A stretch of 64,000 nt of DNA from Gallionella capsiferriformans ES-2 (GCF_000145255.1 NC_014394.1:1116001-1180000); one strand, 5' to 3'. Shown: positions 35,690-45,712, counted from the stretch's first letter. Notes: a model not told the origin generated them from the letters alone. Numbers and translations are program-made.

Positions 35690-36561
35690 GCGGTTCTTCG
35701 ATGCCAAAAAAAATAATCATACTGGGGCATTCAGGGTTTATCGGCTCGCGTCTTGAGCAGATGTTGTCCGTATCGGGTCGCTGGGAGGTGATCGGACGCT
35801 CGCTGCCCGAAATTGATCTGACGGATCCGGTGCAGGTATTGCAGCTGGTGCCCTATATGACGCCCGATGCGACGCTGGTGCTGGCCGCGGCCGTCAAGCG
35901 GCAGTTCGGCGATACGCTGGAGGTTTTTCGGCAGAACATGGCTATCGTCGAAAATGTCTGCCGTCTGTTGGCCTTGAACCCCGTTGGACGGGTGATTTTC
36001 ATGAGTTCTGCCGCCGTTTATGGCGAGGAGACCGAAAACAGGTGCATCAGTGAGCAGACGCGGGTGAATCCGACCTCGTATTACGGCATCAACAAATACA
36101 CCGCCGAATGCCTGTTAAAAAAAGTCTGTGCAGACAAAATGTCGCTGGTTTGTCTGCGACCGCCGCTGATTTACGGGCCGGGGGATTCCGGAAAAACTTA
36201 CGGCCCTGCTGGGTTTGTCGCTGCTGCGATTGAGTCACAGCCTGTGACCTTGTGGGGCGATGGCACAGAGTTACGAGAATTTATCTACATCGATGACATC
36301 TGCCGTCTGATCGAGCATCTGGTGGATCACCCCTTTATGGGCGAACTCAATGTCGTCAGCGGGATGCCGTATTGCTTTGCCGATGTGATCGCCATCCTGA
36401 AAAAAAGCCTGCCGACGCTTGCGGTGGCCTCACGTCCGCGCAGCAAGCAAAAGGCCGATAATGCATTCGATCATCAAAAGATACGCGCGTTGCTGCCTGC
36501 TGATTTCAGGTTTACTTCGCTGGAAACAGGCGTGCTCGCCATGCTGGAGATGCGTGCATGA
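35686..36561 (+). CDS. NAD-dependent sugar epimerase/dehydratase 1
   Basis: A 291-residue extended short-chain dehydrogenase. It shows the Rossmann motif ILGHSGFIGSRLEQ (GxxGxxG), the catalytic SSAAVYGEE Ser region and YGINKY (YxxxK), with LRPPLIYGPGD and YIDDICRLIEHL as in NDP-sugar epimerases. The start at 35686 (ATGA overlap) is preferred to an upstream frame. The enzyme probably acts on a nucleotide-activated hexose in the cytoplasm. Confidence 0.88.
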   Translation: MSGSSMPKKIIILGHSGFIGSRLEQMLSVSGRWEVIGRSLPEIDLTDPVQVLQLVPYMTPDATLVLAAAVKRQFGDTLEVFRQNMAIVENVCRLLALNPVGRVIFMSSAAVYGEETENRCISEQTRVNPTSYYGINKYTAECLLKKVCADKMSLVCLRPPLIYGPGDSGKTYGPAGFVAAAIESQPVTLWGDGTELREFIYIDDICRLIEHLVDHPFMGELNVVSGMPYCFADVIAILKKSLPTLAVASRPRSKQKADNAFDHQKIRALLPADFRFTSLETGVLAMLEMRA

Positions 36562-37751
36562 GGACTGAACCGTTATCCGGCGAATTGCTGATCGATTTCG
36601 GTCTTCAGCCTGTTTCCAACCGTTTTTTGCATCCGGAAAGCGTTGATGTTGTGCCGCATTTTTCGCTGCAATTGCGTATTGACGCCGATACCGGCCTGAT
36701 CCATCTGGGTACGCCGTTTCCCGTTGAGGCGCTGAAGCCGCGCTACGACTGGCTGACCTGTTTTGAGCCCGAGGATCATCTGGATGATCTGGCATGTCAG
36801 CTGGTTGCGTTGCCGGGGATTACACGGGATTCGGTCTTTGGCGCTTACAGTTTTAAGGATGATTCCATGCTGCGTCGCCTGGAGCGGCTAGGATATGCAA
36901 ATACCTGGCGGATCGACCCGGCACAGGATCTGGCGCTCAGTGACCCCTGTGCAAACGTTGAGACCTATCAGCGTGAGTTAACCACCGCGCGTGCCCTCGA
37001 CATCGTGGCGCGGCGCGGGCGGTGTGACGTGATGATTGTGCGGCATGTCGCGGAGCATGCGCATGATTTGCCCGCCTTTATCGATGCCATCAGAGTGATG
37101 GTGAAGCCTCGTGGTTATATCGTCTGGGAAGTGCCCGATTGCGAGCGGGTACTGATGATGGGCGACTGCACGACCGTCTGGGAGGAACATCAGTACTACT
37201 TTACAAGTTATACCTTCAAACGTGTGCTGCTTGATGCCGGATTCAAGGTTGTGGACTATGCCTCGGTGCCTTATGTGCTGGAAAATTCGCTGGTGGCGAT
37301 TGTTCAGGAGGGGCGAGAACCCGCCCGTTCAGACGATTCGGTGGCCGTTGCAGCAGAAATCGAGCGTGCCCAATATTTTGTGCAAAAAGTACACGCACGT
37401 TCTATCGCGGTACACAATAAACTCGAATATTGGCGACGTACGCGAGGAGAGATCGCCCTGTTTGGTGCAGGGCACTTGTCCTGTGCTTTTTTGTCGCTGA
37501 TGGAGGTGTCGCCGCTTATTTATTGTGTGATCGATGACAATCCCAATAAGAAGGGCTTGCAGATGCCTGTCGGCGGATTGCACATTGCAGGTTCCGAGGT
37601 GTTGAATTCGGGCAGGATGGGCGTCTGTCTACTGGGATTGAATCCGCTCAATCAGGATCGTGTGATTGTTAAGCAGGCGCAGTTTGTCGATCAGGGCGGG
37701 ATATTCGCGTCGATTTTTCCCGGTAGTGCGTTGGATTTGGAGTTAAGGTGA
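36558..37751 (+). CDS. C-methyltransferase-like protein with degenerate SAM site
   Basis: A 397-residue protein aligned by eye with the sugar C-methyltransferase at 38275: EEHQYYFTSYTFKRVLLDAGF parallels YHEHFSYFTVEVLQHLF, and a C-terminal Rossmann-like part (EIALFGAGHLSCAF; VIDDNPNKKG) matches GFGASHSTTTLI/VDDNPVKQG. The N-terminal zinc CxxC pairs are missing and motif I is not the usual DxGSNDG; the region reads FGAYSFKDDSMLRRLERLG. VRHVAEHAHDLPAF is retained. It may be an inactive partner or catalyse another step. ATGA overlap with the epimerase upstream. Confidence 0.72.
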   Translation: MRTEPLSGELLIDFGLQPVSNRFLHPESVDVVPHFSLQLRIDADTGLIHLGTPFPVEALKPRYDWLTCFEPEDHLDDLACQLVALPGITRDSVFGAYSFKDDSMLRRLERLGYANTWRIDPAQDLALSDPCANVETYQRELTTARALDIVARRGRCDVMIVRHVAEHAHDLPAFIDAIRVMVKPRGYIVWEVPDCERVLMMGDCTTVWEEHQYYFTSYTFKRVLLDAGFKVVDYASVPYVLENSLVAIVQEGREPARSDDSVAVAAEIERAQYFVQKVHARSIAVHNKLEYWRRTRGEIALFGAGHLSCAFLSLMEVSPLIYCVIDDNPNKKGLQMPVGGLHIAGSEVLNSGRMGVCLLGLNPLNQDRVIVKQAQFVDQGGIFASIFPGSALDLELR

Positions 37752-38272
37752 TGATAAAAGTCCGCAAAGAGAACGATGAAGTGCTGTATCCGGAAGACGA
37801 TCTGGTTCTTGTCAGCGCACAGGATCTGGATGAGCTCAAGCGGCGGGCTTCGTTGAATCCGCGCCGGCGGATCAGGCTTTGCGCGCATCGTTCGCCTGAT
37901 GATCGCTTGCATGAAATGGTGATCGTACATATGCGGGAATGTTATGTCCGGCCGCATAAGCATCTGGACAAAGCTGAATCGATGTTGATACTCGAAGGCG
38001 AAGTGGATGTGGTGCTGTTTCATGAAGACGGCTCATTGCGCCAGATCATACAGATGGGCGCGCCCGGTACGGGCAAGATTTTTTATCAGCGTCTGTCCAG
38101 TTCGGTTTATCACTGTCTGTTGATTCGCACGGAATTTCTGGTGTTCAACGAAGTGATCGAAGGTCCGTTTATCCGTGATAACACCGTGTTCCCCGCGTGG
38201 GCGCCGGTGGAGGATGCACCTGCAGAATTCAGAGCACGGATTGATGCGTTAATTCAAAGCAAGGAACAATAA
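37751..38272 (+). CDS. WbuC-like cupin-fold metalloprotein
   Basis: A 173-residue cupin protein with likely metal ligands in RPHKHLDKAESMLILEGEVDVVLF (His-X-His and Glu), the standard WbuC arrangement, and a later His in YHCLLIRTEFLVFNEVIEGPF. WbuC proteins are found in O-antigen and glycan clusters, but their reaction is not settled. The ATG at 37751 shares a base with the upstream stop (TGATG) and has GGAG eight bases upstream; a GTG at 37748 is the alternative. Confidence 0.85.
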   Translation: MIKVRKENDEVLYPEDDLVLVSAQDLDELKRRASLNPRRRIRLCAHRSPDDRLHEMVIVHMRECYVRPHKHLDKAESMLILEGEVDVVLFHEDGSLRQIIQMGAPGTGKIFYQRLSSSVYHCLLIRTEFLVFNEVIEGPFIRDNTVFPAWAPVEDAPAEFRARIDALIQSKEQ

Positions 38273-38274
38273 CT

Positions 38275-39504
38275 ATGAGCGATCAGTTGATCCGGCACGA
38301 TACACACTGCCGTTTATGTGGCGGCAATCGGATTGCAACGGTTTTTAAGCTTGCCGACACGCCGATGGAAGATCAGTTTGTCATCGGCCCGCTCGAACAG
38401 CCCTTTTTCCCGCTTGAACTGGCGTTATGCGAGGATTGCGGTTATCTGCATCTGCCCCATATCGTCAGTCCTGAGGCGAGTTATACCGATTACGTTTACG
38501 TCAGCAGCCTCACGGTCGGACTCACGCACCATTACGATCAGTATGCGCAGAAAATAATTAACGATTGGGCTGTGCCGGCCTCTGCGCTGGTTGTCGATCT
38601 GGGCAGCAACGATGGCTCTATGCTGGCGTCTTTTAAGCGGCAGGGCATGCAGGTGGTAGGCGTGGAGCCTGCCGCTAGTATTGCCGCGCGGGCCAATCAG
38701 GCCGGACTTGAAACGGTCAACGATTTTTTCACCGCGGAGGTTGCGGCGAACATTACCGGAAAGTATGGTAAGGCCAGCATCGTCACGGCAAACTACATGT
38801 ATGCCAATATCGACGATGTGACCGAATTCACCCGTTCGGTTGCCCGGCTTTTGGGGCCTGATGGCATTTTTGTCGTCGAAACGGGCTACCACCCGGAACA
38901 GATGAAAATCAGGATGTTCGATTACATCTATCACGAGCATTTTTCTTATTTTACGGTCGAGGTGCTGCAGCATCTTTTTGCCGCCTCGGGGCTTGAATTG
39001 ATTCATGCTGAGAAGACAGCGCCTAAGGGCGGATCGGTCCGGCTGGTCGCGCAGCTCAAGTCGGCGCGCAGATCCGTCGATCCGAGTGTCGGGGAACTGA
39101 TCGGGGAAGAGCATGCCAGCGGGATGCGGGATGCGGAAACCTACCGGAAATTCGCACGCGAGATTGCGGATGCGAAACATCAGTTGCTGAGCCTGCTTAT
39201 GGGATTTAAAGCCGCCGGCAAAAAAATTGCAGGATTTGGCGCCTCCCACAGTACCACGACACTGATCTGCCATTTTGGCCTTGCGCCGTTCATCGATTAT
39301 CTGGTCGACGATAACCCGGTCAAGCAGGGGCGATATTCTCCCGGTTTTCACCTGCCGGTTTTTTCAGCCGATAAGCTCATAGCGGATCAGCCGGATTACG
39401 TGATTATGCTAGGCTGGCAACACCGGCACAGCATCATGGCAAAACATCCATTGATGAACGGCACGCAGTGGATCATTCCGCTGCCTGAGCTTCAGATCGT
39501 CTAG
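38275..39504 (+). CDS. Sugar C-methyltransferase (TylC/NovU-type)
   Basis: A 409-residue protein with the full three-domain layout: an N-terminal zinc-binding domain (CRLCGGN ... CEDCGYLHL), a SAM domain with motif I VVDLGSNDGSML near residue 105 and ANYMYANIDD, the active-site YHEHFSYFT segment, and a C-terminal domain with FGASHSTTTLI and LVDDNPVKQG. The family adds a methyl group to C-3 or C-5 of a keto-sugar nucleotide. It lies 2 bases after the WbuC-like gene. It supports synthesis of a branched-chain, C-methylated sugar. Confidence 0.92.
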   Translation: MSDQLIRHDTHCRLCGGNRIATVFKLADTPMEDQFVIGPLEQPFFPLELALCEDCGYLHLPHIVSPEASYTDYVYVSSLTVGLTHHYDQYAQKIINDWAVPASALVVDLGSNDGSMLASFKRQGMQVVGVEPAASIAARANQAGLETVNDFFTAEVAANITGKYGKASIVTANYMYANIDDVTEFTRSVARLLGPDGIFVVETGYHPEQMKIRMFDYIYHEHFSYFTVEVLQHLFAASGLELIHAEKTAPKGGSVRLVAQLKSARRSVDPSVGELIGEEHASGMRDAETYRKFAREIADAKHQLLSLLMGFKAAGKKIAGFGASHSTTTLICHFGLAPFIDYLVDDNPVKQGRYSPGFHLPVFSADKLIADQPDYVIMLGWQHRHSIMAKHPLMNGTQWIIPLPELQIV

Positions 39505-39508
39505 TCCT

Positions 39509-40333
39509 ATGGCAAACGAGCATGTAATGATCGTGGGTAGTACCTCCCCTTTGGCAACCGAGGCTGCCCGTGCGTTTATTGCCCGTGGGGAGCGGGTTAG
39601 TCTGATCAGCCGGAATGGTGCGGACAATCAGGAACTTCTGGCACTGGGCGAATACGCCTCGGTGTTTTCATTTGATCTGAATGATCTGGCGGCCATCCCG
39701 GCCCTGTTTCAACGTATCGTTGATGACGCAGGTCCTGTAACAAGAATTTGTTTCTTTCAGCGTTACCGTGACGGTGCTGAGCATCCCTGGGATGGTGAAT
39801 ATGCCGTCAGCCTGCGCGCGACCAGTCAGATCATCGAGCAGTTCAAGCTCCAACCGGTAACAGATCAGGATCGTTCGGTTGTGATTGTCAGCTCCCCTGC
39901 CGACAGCGCCGTCGTGCTGGAGCAATCCGCCGCCTACCATGCCGTTAAGGCGGGCTTGTCGCAAATGGTGCGTTACTACGCTGTCGCTTTAGGCAGCAAT
40001 GGCATCCGGGTAAATGGCATTAAACCTGCCATTGTGATCAAACCGCGCGCGCAAGCATTTTATGATCAAAATCCGGAGCTGGTGACGCTGTTTAATCGTG
40101 TCACGCCGTTAGGCAGAATGGGGCGGCCGGTCGATATTGCGAATGCAGCGCTGTTCTTGAGCAGCGATCAGGCGTCCTTTGTCACCGGGCAAATTTTAGG
40201 CGTGGATGGCGGTTTATCCTTGCATGAGTCGGCATCGCTGGCGCGCCTTGCTGCCAGTATTTTTAATCCGGATCTGGAAGATCATAGATGGAACCCTCCC
40301 GCGTTAAAGCAGAACAGGAATAATGATGCCTAA
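39509..40333 (+). CDS. Short-chain dehydrogenase/reductase (SDR)
   Basis: A 274-residue classical SDR. The dinucleotide motif is a divergent VGSTSPLATEAARAF, and the catalytic set is IVSSPADSA (Ser) and YHAVKAG (YxxxK). IRVNGIKPAIV and the C-terminal LGVDGGLSLHE are typical of reductases that keep the DGG end motif. It probably reduces a keto-sugar or related intermediate. It lies 4 bases after the C-methyltransferase and overlaps the next gene by 11. Confidence 0.87.
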   Translation: MANEHVMIVGSTSPLATEAARAFIARGERVSLISRNGADNQELLALGEYASVFSFDLNDLAAIPALFQRIVDDAGPVTRICFFQRYRDGAEHPWDGEYAVSLRATSQIIEQFKLQPVTDQDRSVVIVSSPADSAVVLEQSAAYHAVKAGLSQMVRYYAVALGSNGIRVNGIKPAIVIKPRAQAFYDQNPELVTLFNRVTPLGRMGRPVDIANAALFLSSDQASFVTGQILGVDGGLSLHESASLARLAASIFNPDLEDHRWNPPALKQNRNNDA

Positions 40334-41510
40334 GACCCATCTGGAATTTTATGATGCACACGGCATTTCGCCGGTGCACTATGTTGTCGGCGATACGCAG
40401 CAGCACTTCGAGCGACGTGCATCGTTGTATCGCAGCTTAGGTTTAATTTCACTGGCTTGTCGCGGTGCGCGCGTGCTGGAGGTCGCTGTCGGCTCGGGAC
40501 AGAACAGTCTGTATGTCGCCTCGCTGATGCCGGCATCACTGACGCTGGTTGAACCTAATCCCACCGCGATACGCGAGATTCGCGAGCTGTATGCAAACAC
40601 AAAGGTGGCACACACCAAACCTTCGCTGGTTGAAATGACGCTGCAGGATTACATGCCCGAACACACGTTCGATATCGTGCTGTGTGAAAACTGGCTGGGG
40701 CGGGTACCGCATGAGCGTGCTTTGTTGCGAAAACTGGCTGGTTTTCTTGCGCCTCAAGGCGTGATGGTGGTGACGACGCTCACGCCAACCGGTTTTTTGC
40801 CGAATCTGATCCGGCGCGCACTGTCAGTCAGGTATTGCGATCCGCGCCTGCCATTTGCGGACCGTACTGAACAGCTGGTGACGATGTTTGCGCCGCATCT
40901 GGCTACCATGAGCGCGATGACACGTTCGGCGACCGACTGGGTGCAGGACAACATGATGAACCCGGCGTATTTCGATATCTGTCTGACGATACCGGATGTG
41001 TTGCAGGAAGTGGGAAATGGACTCAATGCGCTGGGCACTAACCCGTCGTTTTCCACCGACTGGCGCTGGTTCAAGGCGCTGTGTGGTGAGGGGCGGGAAT
41101 TCAACCGGCATATGACAGGCGCTTATCAGGCCGAACTGCACAATTTTTTTGATTATCAGCTGGAATTTTCTCAGCCCGATGTCGAGTTAAATTGTGCTAT
41201 TGAAACATCCTGTCTGGTGTTTCTCGATACGGTACGTGACTATGAATCAGCGGCGCTGGCGGGCATGGATCTAACAGACAGCTTTTCCGAGGTGATAGCC
41301 TGCTTGACGAATATTATCGGGCAGCTCAAGGATTTTCCGGAGCAGGTCAAAGCAGGGCTTGAGGCCGGTCTAAAACTGTTGTCAGATGAGGAGCGTGACT
41401 TGCAAAAAGTGGCTGCCGACAGTCCCTTTAGCCGGCTCTTCGGTCGTGAAACCGTCTATCTCTCTTTGATCGCCGATGTGACGCCGGCTCGTTTTGATGC
41501 ACGGGGATAA
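40323..41510 (+). CDS. Class I SAM-dependent methyltransferase, long form
   Basis: A 395-residue protein. Motif I is VLEVAVGSGQNSLYVA near residue 55, followed by LTLVEPNPTAIRE and FDIVLCENWLGRVPHERALLRKLAGFLAPQGVM. The second half is a helical region with no motif I recognised, perhaps an acceptor or dimer domain. It starts in the end of the SDR gene with an AGGA site before ATG-ATG (40323/40326). The substrate is unknown. A 63-base gap follows. Confidence 0.8.
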   Translation: MMPKTHLEFYDAHGISPVHYVVGDTQQHFERRASLYRSLGLISLACRGARVLEVAVGSGQNSLYVASLMPASLTLVEPNPTAIREIRELYANTKVAHTKPSLVEMTLQDYMPEHTFDIVLCENWLGRVPHERALLRKLAGFLAPQGVMVVTTLTPTGFLPNLIRRALSVRYCDPRLPFADRTEQLVTMFAPHLATMSAMTRSATDWVQDNMMNPAYFDICLTIPDVLQEVGNGLNALGTNPSFSTDWRWFKALCGEGREFNRHMTGAYQAELHNFFDYQLEFSQPDVELNCAIETSCLVFLDTVRDYESAALAGMDLTDSFSEVIACLTNIIGQLKDFPEQVKAGLEAGLKLLSDEERDLQKVAADSPFSRLFGRETVYLSLIADVTPARFDARG

Positions 41511-41573
41511 TGTGCCACCTTGTCGGATGAGCATGTGCGGCACGTATAGTGCATCCCGTGGTCGGGAACGAAT

Positions 41574-42449
41574 ATGAGCGGACGTCGTTTTTTGATTGTT
41601 GGCGGCGACGGGCTGATTGGTGTCGCGCTGAACGAGGCTATCCGGCTGCAGGGAGGAGTTGTGACCTGTACGTCACGACGACTAGGTGCGGATGTCTTTC
41701 TGGATTTACAGAATAGGGATACGATTTCATCGCTTGATGTCTCGGGATATGACGTTGCGTATATCTGCGCCGGATGGTCTCGGTATGCGGAAATCGAGTT
41801 GAATTGTGAGCTCAGCGAGCAGGTTAACGTGACCAACACGATGTGCTTATGTGAGCGCCTGCTGGCTGCGAGCTGTACAGTGGTGTTTATTTCCACCGCC
41901 GCCGTTTTTGACGGAGAGCGGCCTTATTCTGCCGAGGATGCTGCTGCAGTCCCGGGTACACGCTACGGAATGCAAAAGTATCGGGTCGAACGTGCTTTAA
42001 CTGAAAGCATGCGGCAGGGAGGACGCGTCAAGATCATCCGTTTGTCCAAAGTCATGTCGTCTGCAATGCCGCTGATCGAGGGGTGGCGGCACGCTCTGTT
42101 ACGCGGGGAAATCATAACGCCGTTGTCTGATTTGCGGCTAAGTCCGGTATCGCTTCGTTATGTGATCGCCGGTCTGATCAAAATTGCTTTGCTGGAGCAA
42201 TGCGGCCTATTTCATCTTTCCGGTGCCTCGGATGTGAGTTATTCAAATTTCGCCGCACTGCTGGCGTCAAAATGGGGGCTTTCGTCGTGCCTGGTTTGTC
42301 CATCCACATCACGGGACTTATCGGCGCACCTGCCGTATGCGCCGAGATACCCATCGCTTGGCATGAGTCATACCGAGGCGATGGCACAAATTTCACCGCA
42401 GGCACTGGGTGACTGCATTGCCGACCTGACCGCTCAAGGTTCACTCTAA
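41574..42449 (+). CDS. NAD-dependent epimerase/reductase 2 (RmlD-like)
   Basis: A 291-residue extended SDR with GxxGxxG in IVGGDGLIGVALNEA, the Ser region VFISTAAVFDGERPYS and YGMQKYRVERAL (YxxxK). The overall form is close to dTDP-4-dehydrorhamnose reductase-like proteins (FDGERPYSAEDA, ALLASKWG). A sugar reductase role is likely. It is preceded by 63 bases and followed by about 50, so it is less tightly packed than its neighbours. Confidence 0.85.
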   Translation: MSGRRFLIVGGDGLIGVALNEAIRLQGGVVTCTSRRLGADVFLDLQNRDTISSLDVSGYDVAYICAGWSRYAEIELNCELSEQVNVTNTMCLCERLLAASCTVVFISTAAVFDGERPYSAEDAAAVPGTRYGMQKYRVERALTESMRQGGRVKIIRLSKVMSSAMPLIEGWRHALLRGEIITPLSDLRLSPVSLRYVIAGLIKIALLEQCGLFHLSGASDVSYSNFAALLASKWGLSSCLVCPSTSRDLSAHLPYAPRYPSLGMSHTEAMAQISPQALGDCIADLTAQGSL

Positions 42450-42499
42450 TCGTGCCGATAAGGCATCTGTGATTTACAATTTTCTATGTGTTACCCGAT

Positions 42500-44554
42500 A
42501 TGAAGACCACTTACTTTGCTGATTTGACTCATACTGCGCAAGGCATCCATGCAAAGTGTATGCCGCTGGGGGCTGCGCTGGTCGCTTCTTATATCAAAAG
42601 GGAGTTTCCCGACAGTATTGATGTCAGCTTGTACAAGTTGCCAGAAGATCTGGAAGCCGCCGTTATAAAACAGTGTCCGGACATCCTGTGTTTGTCTAAT
42701 TACGCCTGGAATTTGAGGTTGACCGTCGCATTTGCGCGTCTGGTAAAAAAGATCAATCCGCAGCTGATCGTCATTTTCGGCGGTCCGAATTTCCCTTTAA
42801 AGGAAGACGAGAGGCAGGCGTTTCTGACCGAAAATGACTGCATCGATTTTTATGTTTTCGGCGAGGGTGAGACCGCGCTGGCCAATTTGTTCCGTGAGAT
42901 TATCGGACACAACTTTGAAGTCGCAGCGATTAAGGCCGCGCGTTTGCCGCTGATCAATTGTTCATACCTCAGTGCCGAGGGCGTTATCTCGGGTGAGTGG
43001 ACCCGGACGGTTGAGCTGGATCAGTTCCCCTGTCCCTACACAGACGGTTTGATGGACAAATTCTTTGAATTGCCGCTGATTCCGCTCTATGAGACAACGC
43101 GAGGATGCCCGTTTTCGTGTACGTTTTGCACCGACGGCATCAGCGAGAAATCGAAAATATTCAGGAAGTCTCACGAGAATATAGAAGAATCAATCGCTTA
43201 TATTGCACAAAAAGTACAACACAGCGATACGTTGATACTGGCCGATCTGAATTTCGGAATGTACAACGAGGATATCGAGACCGCTGAAATCATCGCAAGG
43301 CAAAAAATTGCGACAGGTTATCCCTTGAGTGTCGGCACAGCGCTTGGCAAAAGCCGTCCGGAAAATATCATGGAGGCCGTTAAGATTCTGGACGGCAGTT
43401 TGCATATCGGTCTGAGTCTGCAGTCGACGGATGTCGAGGTGCTGAAAAATATCAAACGCAAAAATATCCAGACCCCTAAATTGATTCTGGCGGCCGAAGA
43501 AGTGGGTTTGCGCGAAGCTGTCGATTTTACCGAGTTGATCTTAGCGCTGCCGGGCGATTCAATGGCGAAACACTATCAGTCGTTGCGTGAAGGCGTGGCG
43601 CTTGGGATGACCAATATCAGGATGTATCAGCTGATGCTGCTGACAGGTTCGACGATGAATAGTCAGGCCAGCCGTGAAATTTACCAGATGCAGACTCGCT
43701 GGCGGGTAATGCCCAACTGTGCCGGTGTCTACCGTTTTTTTGGTACAGAATTGAGAGTGGCTGAAATAGAGGAAATCGTCGTTGCTAACAGCACCCTGAG
43801 TTTCGCGGACTATGTCGAGTGCCGCGTGATGGATTTTATCATTGAGCTGTTCGTCAATAATGACTGGTATGTCGAATTGTTTGAACTGATTAAAATTTAC
43901 GGATTTGAATTGTTCGATTTCTTACTGTTTATCAAAGAAAAACGTAGCGGATTTCCCGACAGAATGGCGAAAATATTCGACAGTTTCGTCCACGATACCT
44001 GTAAAGACCTGTTCGTTGAAAAGCAGGCAATCGAAGCCTACATTGCAGGCGCAGGCGTACTGGAAAAACACGTGACTGGCGAGCTGGGCAACAACGAGAT
44101 ACTCGATCACAAGGCGTTGTGCTACTTGAATTTCAGACAAACGACGCAGTTTATTTTTGAAATGGCGACGATATTCCTGTCTTCCGTAAAGCGTGAGGAT
44201 GACACGTTGTCACTTTATCTGGCGGACCTGCAAAAATTCATTTTATGCCGGAAAGACAATGTCATTGATGTCGGGCAGACTTTGCGTGAACCGTTTAATT
44301 TCGATTTTCGGCAGATTGCGCAGGCGCATTTCAGAATCGATCCGCAGCAGCTGGAGCGATCGCCCACGTCGCTGATGTTTTTTCATGACGAAAAACAGTC
44401 TGTTGCGATCAAAAAAGCCTCTAGAATATACGGTACCTCCGTATCGGGGCTTGGACGATTTATCCAGAATAATAAGATGAACCGTATGTTCAGACAATTT
44501 CAAAGCTGCGAACATAACGCAGCGATTGAACAAAAAAAGGAGGTCGTATCGTGA
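42500..44554 (+). CDS. B12-binding-domain radical SAM enzyme
   Basis: A 684-residue protein. The N-terminal 140 residues look like a cobalamin-binding Rossmann domain (PLGAALVASYIKREF; LCLSNYAWNLRLTVAFARLVKKINP; FGGPNFPL; FGEGETAL), though the classical DxHxxG is not seen, so B12 may bind base-off without His. The radical SAM core has Cys203, Cys207 and Cys210 (RGCPFSCTFC). The last third is a long helical region without recognised motifs. The class includes C-methylases and ring or skeletal rearrangement enzymes. The start is uncertain (GTG 42488 or ATG 42500), with no clear ribosome binding site. Its stop overlaps the next gene's GTG. Confidence 0.85.
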   Translation: MKTTYFADLTHTAQGIHAKCMPLGAALVASYIKREFPDSIDVSLYKLPEDLEAAVIKQCPDILCLSNYAWNLRLTVAFARLVKKINPQLIVIFGGPNFPLKEDERQAFLTENDCIDFYVFGEGETALANLFREIIGHNFEVAAIKAARLPLINCSYLSAEGVISGEWTRTVELDQFPCPYTDGLMDKFFELPLIPLYETTRGCPFSCTFCTDGISEKSKIFRKSHENIEESIAYIAQKVQHSDTLILADLNFGMYNEDIETAEIIARQKIATGYPLSVGTALGKSRPENIMEAVKILDGSLHIGLSLQSTDVEVLKNIKRKNIQTPKLILAAEEVGLREAVDFTELILALPGDSMAKHYQSLREGVALGMTNIRMYQLMLLTGSTMNSQASREIYQMQTRWRVMPNCAGVYRFFGTELRVAEIEEIVVANSTLSFADYVECRVMDFIIELFVNNDWYVELFELIKIYGFELFDFLLFIKEKRSGFPDRMAKIFDSFVHDTCKDLFVEKQAIEAYIAGAGVLEKHVTGELGNNEILDHKALCYLNFRQTTQFIFEMATIFLSSVKREDDTLSLYLADLQKFILCRKDNVIDVGQTLREPFNFDFRQIAQAHFRIDPQQLERSPTSLMFFHDEKQSVAIKKASRIYGTSVSGLGRFIQNNKMNRMFRQFQSCEHNAAIEQKKEVVS

Positions 44555-45708
44555 CGTTGTCGCAGCTGGAATTGCCTGAAGAGTTGAACTATGTCGGTGT
44601 GTTCCTGACGCTTGAATGTAATTTGAGCTGCAGTTATTGCATTAACGACCCGGAGCAAAGCGGACAGCGAACTATCCTGTTTCCAATTAAGTCGCAGGCC
44701 AAAACGTTGCGCAACAGCTTAACGCCTGACGAATGGGTATTGGCCCTGAACCGGATTCCTTTCCGTGTCGACCTGCCCATTACGCTGCAAGGTGGAGAGC
44801 CGATGTTGTACTGGAAGGGTAAGGGCTTGGGGCTGGTATTGTCCGAGACGCCGCATTATTACGATTTACTGACCAACTTCGCCTTGAAGCCGGAAGTGTT
44901 CGCCGCCAGTCTGAACGGGCAGCAGGCCAAACTGCAGCGCGATGCGCCCTATCCATCGATTCGCATCAGCTATCATGCGGAAGAGATGAATCGCACCTGG
45001 CAGGGCAGAGGTATTGAAGAGCTGGTTGAGCGTTGCGCGGCGTTGAGTGAGCACGGGTTTAGGGTTTCGCCCAACAAGGCTGACAGCGATGTGGGTATTT
45101 ACATGGTAGCGCATCCGCAAAACCGGGTGACGGCCGAAATGGAGGCGGTCTATAGAGGGCGCGTGCCTTTCGAGACCAAGGAGTTTTTAGGTGTCGACGA
45201 AGGGAAGTTGCACGGGCATTATCTGTATCCCTTTTCGACCGATCTGATTGCCTCAGGGATTCATCCTCATACGCTGTCCTGCGAATGTCACACGACCGAA
45301 TTGCTGCTTGACCCGTTAGGCTTTGTCTGGGGATGTCACTATTACCTGTATCAGAGCTGGGTTGAAGGGGGGCCGCTCAAGGCTTTTGCTGCGCTGGAGG
45401 CTCAAGATTTTCGTTTCACCGAACTGGGCGCTGCCATTTTTGCAGGACAAAAGCGGGTGCCGATAGGTCATATGCTGGATCCTGAGTTTTCGATGGCAGC
45501 ACTTGAAGTTTACCGCACTTGCCACGATTACGGCCGCTGTATCGGTTGCGATACCAAGATCAAGAATAACCGTTTCCAGAGCTACTATGATCAGGGCGTT
45601 GCTCACACGTCAGTTAAGATTCGCAATATTCAGATGCCTGCGAGTCTGTTTGATAAAATCGACAATCTGGAGCAGGCGCGGCCATTCCTCAAACCTATTG
45701 CCGGTTAA
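44551..45708 (+). CDS. Radical SAM enzyme 3
   Basis: A 385-residue radical SAM protein with Cys23, Cys27 and Cys30 (ECNLSCSYC) and LQGGEPMLYW as the GGE motif. Late cysteines include CECHTTE, GFVWGCHYY and CIGCDTKI, again resembling an auxiliary Fe-S cluster region. It starts with GTG overlapping the B12 radical SAM gene (GTGA), so the two are likely made together. The substrate is unknown. Confidence 0.83.
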   Translation: MTLSQLELPEELNYVGVFLTLECNLSCSYCINDPEQSGQRTILFPIKSQAKTLRNSLTPDEWVLALNRIPFRVDLPITLQGGEPMLYWKGKGLGLVLSETPHYYDLLTNFALKPEVFAASLNGQQAKLQRDAPYPSIRISYHAEEMNRTWQGRGIEELVERCAALSEHGFRVSPNKADSDVGIYMVAHPQNRVTAEMEAVYRGRVPFETKEFLGVDEGKLHGHYLYPFSTDLIASGIHPHTLSCECHTTELLLDPLGFVWGCHYYLYQSWVEGGPLKAFAALEAQDFRFTELGAAIFAGQKRVPIGHMLDPEFSMAALEVYRTCHDYGRCIGCDTKIKNNRFQSYYDQGVAHTSVKIRNIQMPASLFDKIDNLEQARPFLKPIAG

Positions 45709-45712
45709 AACC

